A DNA stretch of 64,000 bases from Cotesia glomerata (Eukaryota > Arthropoda > Insecta > Hymenoptera > Braconidae), in the NCBI RefSeq assembly GCF_020080835.1, contig NC_058159.1:5270001-5334000 (forward strand). The letters are read 5' to 3'. How positions within the stretch are numbered: the stretch's first letter is position 1; the number at the start of each line of letters is the position of its first letter. Made by a program: the position numbers and the translations under genes. The notes under the pieces are model-generated. The model was given only the letters and a program-made list of their open reading frames with translations, searched no databases and was not told where the DNA came from. Of this stretch, positions 42,701 through 52,700 are shown one piece after another.

Positions 42701-45700
42701 TTTTAACAACAAAATTTTTGAGTACGCTCTTTTTAAATTTAATTTGAAATTGTTGAAAAATTATTATCCGAAAGTTTTAAACTTTTTTAAGACGCTCCGT
42801 TTTAATGTTCCGGGGCTCTGTCGCTGTGAGCTCATCTCAAAATAGTCAAAAATTTTTTTTAAGACTTTTTAAAAAGAGCTTACTAAAAAATTTTGCGGTT
42901 TAAAACTCGCAAAATCGTCTAAAAAATGTCTAAAAATGAATTTTCATAACAAACTTCAAAAAGTCTTAAAACACAGTAAAAAATTTTGCGTCAAAAAATT
43001 TTGTGTTAAATATTTAACACTAATTTTTATGACGCAATGACACAAAATTTTTTACTGTGAATAGTCTTTGATTTGTATTACGTTTAAGATCTTAAACAAA
43101 TCTTAGCTCTTTTGAGACGATTTTTTTTCACACGGGTTTTACTAAACTATATGCATTGATTATTCTATTATCACGTAGGGTAGAAGTACCGTTTTTGGCC
43201 ACCTTAGCACCGTTTTTGGTCAGTTAACATTTGAATTAATTTATAAAAAATTATAATATTATAATTATATTTTTGTTGAGTTATAAAAAATGCATATTAA
43301 AACAAATCGAGTTTGTAATGATTTATTAGTATAAATTCATTTCTATCGTTTATTTAAACAATAAAGGCCACAAACGGTACTTCTACCCTATTTTCTATGT
43401 ATTTTTTTATTTTTATTTTTTATCTAAAATAATGTAGCTTATTACTGTATATTTTTTTTGCCATTCGCTAATATTACCTTGGCATAATAATAAACATAAT
43501 TTATATTTATATCTATATCTATTTTATGAAACATAATTTTTTTCACTCACTAATTATGAATTAGTAACTTTTTATTGTAGTTGCTAATGCATTAATTTTT
43601 TTTTTAATTAAATTCTAGAAATTTTAATTGGAGCATGTAATTATAAACTATTTATATGAGTATTGTATAAGCGGAAAAATAACATTAATAAATATATGAT
43701 AAAATTTGTTATATTCACACATATAACTGTAGCGTAATAAAAAAAAAAGTTAAAATATGAGCTCGGTTATTGAAAACTCAGTGGGTAGTCCCAGTAAGTA
43801 ACTAAAAATTTTATTTATGTTTACAAGTAAGCATATGCTGTGGCAATAATTGTTTGATTTATAGTCTGTGTTACTGTTTATGACTACAATAATAAATTAT
43901 TCGTTAAATATTTTAAGGCCAACAATTTAAACTTTTTAATAAAAATAAAATTTTATTCAATAAAATTCAATGAATAATCGTATTTGTACCATAAAATCGA
44001 TTATAATTATAATTATAATTAATAATGATAATAATTATTCATTTATTCTATAAATAAATGCAAATCGGCTTTATACAATTGATTAAACAAACTGATTAAA
44101 TTTAATAGAATATTAGTACAGTAATAGTCTTTTTTTTACTTCAAAATTATTTTTGAAAAAATGAAAATTTTATTTTTTAGCTAAAAAAAAAAAAATTTTT
44201 TTACAGTAATTTTCTTCTTAAAAAAAAAAAAAAATTAATTTAAAAAAAAAAATTTTAGCTAGACAACTTATAAATTTTTATCAAAAATTTTATTTTTTCA
44301 AATCAAATAAATTTTTTTTCACCAAAAAAACTAAAGAAAAATTTTTATTTCTTCAACTGATAAATAAAATTATCAAAATTTTTTATTAAATTGCCCTTTT
44401 TTTTTCAAAATAAATTTTTTCTTTCAGCCAGACAATTTATAAATTTTCATTCAAAATTTTATTTTTCCAATTCAAATAAATTTTTTGTCACTAAAAAAAT
44501 TAGAGAATAATTTTTATTTCTTCAACTGATAAATAAAATTATCAAAATTTTTTATTAAATTGCCTTTCTTTTTGTTTTTTTCAAAATAAACTTTTTTTCT
44601 CAGCTAGAAAACTTATAAATTTTCACCCAAAGTTTTATTTTTCCAAATCAAATAAATTCTTTTGCACCAAAGAAAAAAAAAAACAAACAATAATAATAAT
44701 TTTTATGATCGTAAGATACCAGTAACAATACTGTCAAGTGCGACGAATTCAACAGACTTGGATAAAGAAACGAGTTCTGATGACATAGCCTCTGGGCGCG
44801 AGCTAGACAGTGATGATCCTTTGACTCGTAATCCAGCTTCAGGCTCTTCAGTTCTGTCTAATGAGAGCAGCTCAGTTGATGAAGCGATAAGGGATGTTAT
44901 AAGTCCTAACCGCAAGAGCGGAATCCAAGCTATAGCTTTTGACGAACACGATAGTCCGGATGTATCTCTGGTAATAATTTTATTTTATTGAAATAAAATT
45001 TTTCCTTGCAATAATAATTAATCTTATTAAAAGGCTTACGATCGAGATTACTCGACCGAGCTGCAGATTGATATCGAGTCGAGAGTGTGTTCTTCCATAA
45101 ATTCTCCCAATAAATTCTTCCACTCGCCTGCGCATCTTGTTGAAGGTGAAAAATCATTTTCGAGAGCTGGAGATTTGGACGTAAATGAAGATGAAGACGA
45201 AGAAGAAGAAGATGATGATGAGCAAATTGAAGATGATGTCGAGGAAAATGAGAGCGAAGATGCAAATCGTAATTTCGAGGAAGAGGAAGAGGAAGGGGAT
45301 AAAGACGTATCGGAAGATAAAATTGATGAGATGTCGGGATCTATCGGTACTTCCAATACGACAAGCTTCAGCATTACTGGAATAACCACAACGTCTTCTT
45401 TAACCGCATCTACGTCAACATCTTCTTTAAACCCGGAGACTGTGAAGAATTTAGTTTCGATAGTCGTCGCGTCTCGACCTCATTCTCGAGTAGCGGCTGA
45501 GTATCATGAAACCACCGCCGCCGTCACCTTCCAGCCTCTCGACTTCCGGCAATTCCGTGAGGAAACCTCTACTTCCGGAGCCACCGAAGCCTCAGCTATC
45601 CATGACCCGAATGATGATACTCTTGCAATAAAATCAGATGACCGTGATGAGGATATTTCTGTTACCAGCAAAATAGTTTCTGTGGTAAATAAATTATTTT

Positions 45701-46638
45701 ACTTTTAATAATTCATTTATAATTTATTGTTTTTAGTTTTCTTACCCGGAAAAAAGTAAACTGATAAATTCACTTGGATTTCGGTTAATTTTTTTAGTTT
45801 CAAACAGTACAGTGGACATCGGGTTGGCACAAATGTAAATATTACAAAACTTAGTGTTGAAAGTGTAAAAACCACAATTGCACGACTCATGATGCGAAGC
45901 ATCGGAGAGTGCTTTACGATCGAAAAATTTTTATTCGCGTCATTTCGGCAACTATTTTTATTATTATAGTTTTGTTAGTTCACGGAATTAATATCTATAG
46001 TAGAAATATTCAAGTTTTCACTCGATTCTAACCAGTAACTGGCAAGTCTAGTCGAACTGGCCGCAGTTACTACACAGAAAAAAAAATTAACTTGATTCAA
46101 GAGAAAAATTCTTGAACCAAGAATATAATTTTGAAGAGGGTATAATTGTCTTGAATCAAGACGGAAAATTTTTTAATCAAGTAAAATTTCCTTAAATCAA
46201 GAATTTTTTTACTCAAATTAAGAATATTAAGTTCTTCAAAATTATATACTTGATTCAAGAACATTTTTTTTTTTTTGTAGTCAAAAACTCGATTTCATTT
46301 CTACTAGGGATATTTTGCATACTATTGTCAAGATAATTTAATGAAGATTAATTTGACCTTTTTCAAAAATTAATTTAGTGCAATAGAAACGGAGAAAAAC
46401 ATCAAAATAGGTCAAAAAATTTTCCTGTCCGTCATGTATGAAACTCTGAAAACACTGTAACTTGCGAAAAAATGCATTAATTGAGTTCAATTTTTAACTT
46501 CCCGCTAAGAAAATTGAAGATTTTCAAAAATCGGGAAGTTATTTTTTTCACCCCGTTTTGCAAAAATCGAGTTTTCATCAGATCTCGACGTTTTAAGGTC
46601 ACAGGAAGCTTCCCTGACTATCCCCGCGAGGTTGTCAC

Positions 46639-46702
<64 letters not shown>

Positions 46703-49700
46703 TATGTGAACCGCTTATAAATTTTGAATGGCTTGACCGATTTCATCGCGGTTGGTGCCATTCGAAAGGGCTTGACCAAACTTAGATTTTGAAAACTATT
46801 TGAACCGATTCAGATCAATAGATTTTGAGAAATCTTCAAAAAACTGAAAAAAAAATTTTTTTCAAATGCGGTTTTTTGGAATAACTTTTAAACGGCTTGA
46901 TGGTTCAATTCCAAAAACTAATCAGCTCTTAATCTCAAAAAACCACGTCGGTCGCCACCAGTCCGGTCAAAATCGGTTGATTCGTTCGAGAGATATCGTG
47001 AACTAAAGAAAACCGAAAAAAGTGTTTTTTCAGAATAACTCCGAAATTCCTAGCGCGATCAATTCAAAATTTAATATTCTTTGTGAGGCTTGAAAAACTG
47101 CGTCGAATGCTGCCAACCACGTGAAAATCGGTTTATTCATTGAAAAGTTATTGCGGTTCAAAAATTCAAAAAATAGTGTCTTATCAAATTCCTATCAGGC
47201 TTTTGAGCTCGAAGAGCTCAAAAGCATAGGAAAGCAATCTCTTTGAGCTCGGAGAGCTCAAAATAACCCATAAATTGTATTTTTGAGCTCGAAGAGCTCA
47301 AAAACGTCATTGGTGCAATTTTAAGCGCCTAAGTATAGAATTAGCGGGAAGTTGCAGGGATGGCTTTCAGGGTCAACCGTTTTCCTAATTTTTTTTTTTA
47401 ATTCTTTGAAAGAATTGTAGGTCACCGAATGCGAATGACTAGGTAATTCAGTGTCGTTTATGTACAATTAATAAAATAAAACAAAAACCAGAAGGGTGTA
47501 TATCCATACATATTGTGTACATTTATCCCACTAGACGCACTTGCACATATCGTGCTATTTTAACTGTTTTATATATTTTTCTTTACATTCTTTATTTTAT
47601 TAATATTTCATCATTAAGGAGGTATTGCCCCAAGAAAAAGACACCAATAGGTTAGGGCTATTGGTTTCTTTCTCACACACTAGTGCTGCCTCTCTTTACA
47701 GACTATCGCTCACTTACTTCCACTCACGTAGAATATCGAAAGTCACTAACTTCAAACATTTCTTATAAAAAAATGAATACCGCTCGTTTGTGTTATTCTT
47801 GATAAAAAATACTTGTTATAACTTCAATTAAATATTCTCAATTTTTCAAAAAAACCCTAAGAAAAGTATGGTTGTTATTCAATAAAAGGTTCACTCTAAC
47901 TACGGTCAGGATAGGGGATACATGTTAAATGTACGATTTTTAATTGCTAATATTTCGAAAATTAGTACAGCAAGGACTATTAAAAAAAATTTATTCGTAT
48001 AGAGGACATTTAAAAGTACCCATATTCAAAAATTGAAGAATATTGTAAGAAAAGTGATTTTGCATAGTACCTCCTTAAATGAGCATTATAAGTCGTGCAT
48101 TTTTGGGTTTTCTAAACTTTTTTTATAATTTAATATCGAAAATGTGGATTAGTAGCTGTCACTATAATAAATAACGACTCTCTCATCTTAAAAAATTACA
48201 ATTTCAAACAGTAAAAATTGCCGTTTCAATACATAGTCTATACTATGAGGAGAAGGGAAAGGTCTCACCCTCAGAGAATTTAACATTTGAAACAGTAAAA
48301 ATTCTACTCTCAAAATATATATTTTACCAGTCCAAGCAAATCAATAATTATAGTTTGATTTTTAGCGTTGCTTTTAAAATTTACCATTTTACTTTGTAAA
48401 TATTGACGTTGCTTGTATAGAAAATTTAGTAACTGTAGTTTATATTGCACGCCTCATAGCGCGAAGCGCGTGAGGTTGTGCTTTATACTCGACTCGTCAA
48501 GGTCAAGCAATTTTGTGATCTTTGAATGCCTCTATCACAACCATATTACACTTATACAATGATATAAATAGATGTGCACCGAAAAAACACTTAAATTAAA
48601 CCATCTTTTACTTTCTAAAATCATTTCATGTTGCTATTTTGAAAAAAAAAAGTTTTGAAAAAAATTTTACGTGGACGTCCGGATGTCACCCCATTTTGAA
48701 TGTACCAACGATTACTACCGAACTAATTGATATTTCAAGACCGGACTTTTTTTATTAGTTTAAGAATTTGATGAACTGGGTCCGTATTTCATATCAGTAG
48801 TCTAGTTTACGTATTTTTTTTTTAAATTGAATTTTTATTAAAATTCACTACGATACAACCGTGTAAAAACAAACAAACTGTTCTTATTTCTTCCACGTGA
48901 AAACTATGGCGCCACTTGATCAATCTAGATTATTTTAGACTGCGTGGGCATTTGACAAGAAAAAAGGGCGCCGATATTTAAAAAAAAATAAATAAAAAAT
49001 ACTCTGTAAGAAATTACTTAATTATAATTTTTTTTTAAAAATCAATTACACAATTAATTTTTTTCTTAAAAAATGAATGAGCGTTATGAGGCGTGCACTT
49101 TTGGATTTTCCAAACTTTTTTTTACATATCATGTGATCATTTTTTAGGTACGAAATGATAAATATCAAAGTCAAAATTCTTAATTTTTATACTTTAAAAT
49201 TTTCGACTTTCACATAGAGAATATTACTGTTTGAAATAGTATTTTCTTCCATGTAAATAATAAATCGTAGCATTTAAATGATAAATATTACAAAGTGATT
49301 GTTAAAATCACGATTTTACTGTTTAAAATAGTAATTTTTTCCAGTTGATCATTACTTATTATAAATAGACTATTATTTATTACAGTTTACTTTTTTCCGT
49401 GCATTAATTATTATCTGATGAGAAATCCTTTACAACTTAAACAGCTTGAGAATTATAGTCGTTAAAATATCACTTTAACAATTATTCAGTCTCATTTTGC
49501 TGACATCAAAGCTCGGGGAGTTCTTACTTTAAACTTGAATAACTTTATAAAAATAAGAAAAAAGTTAAAAAAAAAAAAGAAAGAAACATTTATAAAGAAA
49601 CTGTTCTAAAGCTCGGAGTCTGAGCTTTCAAATGCCATGTCAGAAATTGAGCGAACATTTTTTTAGCGATAGAAAAAAAAATATATTCTAGGAAATTTTT

Positions 49701-52700
49701 TACGGGCTCTTTGTCGATCTTGGAATGTTTTTTTACTCTACTTATGTAACTTTTCGTGCTCTTATATTTTAAGTATTTTTAAGAATCTTTTTTTTTGTCA
49801 TAAGAATATGAACAAACTTAAATAAGTACTTTTTAAAAAGTATTAAATTATAAAAAAATAGTTTTTAGTATTTATTTATTTTTTATAAAAAATTTCTGAT
49901 CAATAAAATCACTCTGGGATTTTTTTAACAAGTTAGTTACTGATAGGAATTTTTTTTATGCTTATTTAAGGTCTTATCTGACTCACTAAATTCATATTGA
50001 TTTTATCACTGAATTTTATGAAAATTTGATTTTAAATAGAAAAATTTTTATGAGTTTTACCAAAAGTAAGTTTATTAAAGATAATTTATTTTTTTTTTTT
50101 CAATAAAAAATTTAGCTTGCCGTGAATAATAAAAAACAGTAAAAAATGTTGAGTTTTATGAGCCGAGGTATAAATTAAAAAAAATAAAGTTTCATAGTAA
50201 ACTATTTTATTTTACAAAGGTGTTTTAATATCAGTGTTCAAATGTCGGCTTTTACATTTCATTTGACTCATGAGCAGCTCGGGGATCTCTTTAAATATCA
50301 TATAACCAGTGATAAACTTTAGAAGTTTGCCGCCTGAAGGGTGCACGATATTCTTTATTTTTATCTCAAATATAAGTGCTCTATTATTGAACAATATAGT
50401 GGAAAGGTATTAAATTTCTTTTTTTACAGTCAAAGTATGTCAGTTTAAAAAGTCTGTTATTTAGTTTGTAAAAGTAAAAGAGAGAAAATTGATAAAAATT
50501 TTAAAAAACTTTCGGATTTTTTTTATTTCACACCAAGGTCTCGGTTCGAAACTCCGCTAAGGTTGAAAAAAAAAATATCATTAAATTTAAAGTAATTATT
50601 TTATTCATTTGATTGAAATTTAGCTTGTTAAAATTGAATATATTGTTTTGGCATCATTAAAAAATTAACGATTCAACCGTTTGTAGTAATGGGAAAATAA
50701 TGAATACATAAAAATCAATTGAAAGTGTAATTTCACAGCATACTGGGCTTACAGTTCAATTTGTAAAATTAAATCTGTATTTTTTTAATCAAAATTGAAA
50801 AATATTTCCTCTTTTTGTAATAAAACATGATCTTTATTAATCCGTATTCATAAAATAGAGAGTGTAAGAGAAAAAGAAATATTTTTAATAAAATTTTTTG
50901 ATGCAATTGATTGATTAAAGGTAAAATTTTTCTATCCACTGGTTTAGATTAAACATCCATCGGATGAAAATCCTGACACAGAAATTCATGTTTTAACAAT
51001 AGAAAAAATTCATCAAACGTTAATAAGCTCCAGGGAAAATGGAACAGTAGCAGAAATCGCCCGGATCCATGTATGTTATAATTATAAAAAATAATAACTT
51101 TTAATTTTATTTGTATCGTTAATTTATTATTATTATTATTTGTTTGATTTTTTTTTTGAAAATAATAATTATAATAAGTTTTGAAAATTTTTTCATTATT
51201 ATGATTAATTTTAATTATTAATAATAGTCGTAGTTTTAATGCTCGAGATCAGTAATTTTTAATATCAATAATAAATCAATTTTAAATATCAATAATCTAT
51301 ATTATTAAGAGAGTAAGAAAAATTTTGTGTCTAGGATAGTCATATGATAAAATTGATTTTTTTAGTTAAATTTAGTGTCATTGTAAAGGTCTTGACTCGA
51401 ATTTGTGGCTTTTCAAGGTTTCACATCATTCTTACCGATAGTCAATTTATTATGATAAGTATTTAGGCTGCATTCGAAAATGCTCTATCTCTAAATACAT
51501 AATTAAGAAACGACCTTGTATCTTGTGAACTATTGACATTTTTAAAAATATAAGCTCATCCCGAGGTTGCATTTATCGAAACCTTTCATTTGAGTACCCA
51601 CATCAATTTTTTATATATTTTATATATTTATATATATATATATATAAATATATGAAAAATATATCAAAATGTATGTGGGTACTCAAATGAAAGCTCTCGA
51701 TTAGTGTAACACCGGGCTGAGCTTAGATCTTAAAAAACGTCAATAGTTTAGAAAGTCCAATTTAACATAATTAAGAAACGACCTTGTATTTTGTGATCTA
51801 TTGACATTTTTAAAGATATAAGCTCACTTCGACATTATAGTCATCGAGACCTTTCATTTGATTACCACATAATTTCTTCATATATTTTATATATTTATAT
51901 ATATGAAAATATGAAAAATATATGAAAATGCATGTGGGTACTCAAATGAAAGCTCTTGATGAGTGTAACATCGGGATCAGCTTATATCTTAAAAAACGTC
52001 AATAGTTAAGAAAGTACAGTGCAATTTAACAAATATCTTGTGAATTATTGACATTTTTAAAAATATAAGCTCATCCCGATGTTACACTCATCGAGACCTT
52101 TCATTTGATTACCCACATAAATTCTTCATATATTTTATATATTTATATATATATGAAAATATGAAAAATATATGAAAATGCATGTGGGTACTCAAATGAA
52201 AGCTCTTGACGAGTGTAACATCGGGATGAGCTTATATCTTAAAAAACGTCAATAGTTAAGAAAGTACAGTGCAATTTAACAAAAGTCATTATTTAATATC
52301 AATAATCATTGTTAATATCACTAATAATAATCATTTAAATTTACAATCTTTCCAATCGACATCATTATTTTTATTTGTAATATATTTTGGAGCTCCTCTT
52401 TTAATTCCAGCTTAAAATAAAAAACTAAAAGATATATTTGTACTTACATTAAACGAACAAAAAAAAATAAAAATAATAACAATTATTGTTACTATCATGT
52501 CATATCGATAGTTAAAAATGAAAAAGAATTGACTTTTGCAGATGGACAATAATGAAATAGAAACAACGACAAAGAGATTGCAATCAAAAGTACCGCGTAG
52601 CAGAACAAAAATGAAAACAGGATTCAATAAAGTTTCTCCAGCGCTACCGATTAATACTGAAAAAAGTTTTAATAAATCAAAGCCAATTATTCCACAATGC

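Noticed and set aside
45048..45389. 113-codon Ser-rich - strand frame
   Set aside because: It is the antisense of the GAA/GAT-rich acidic tract of crescerin exon 19, which is supported by phase and context.
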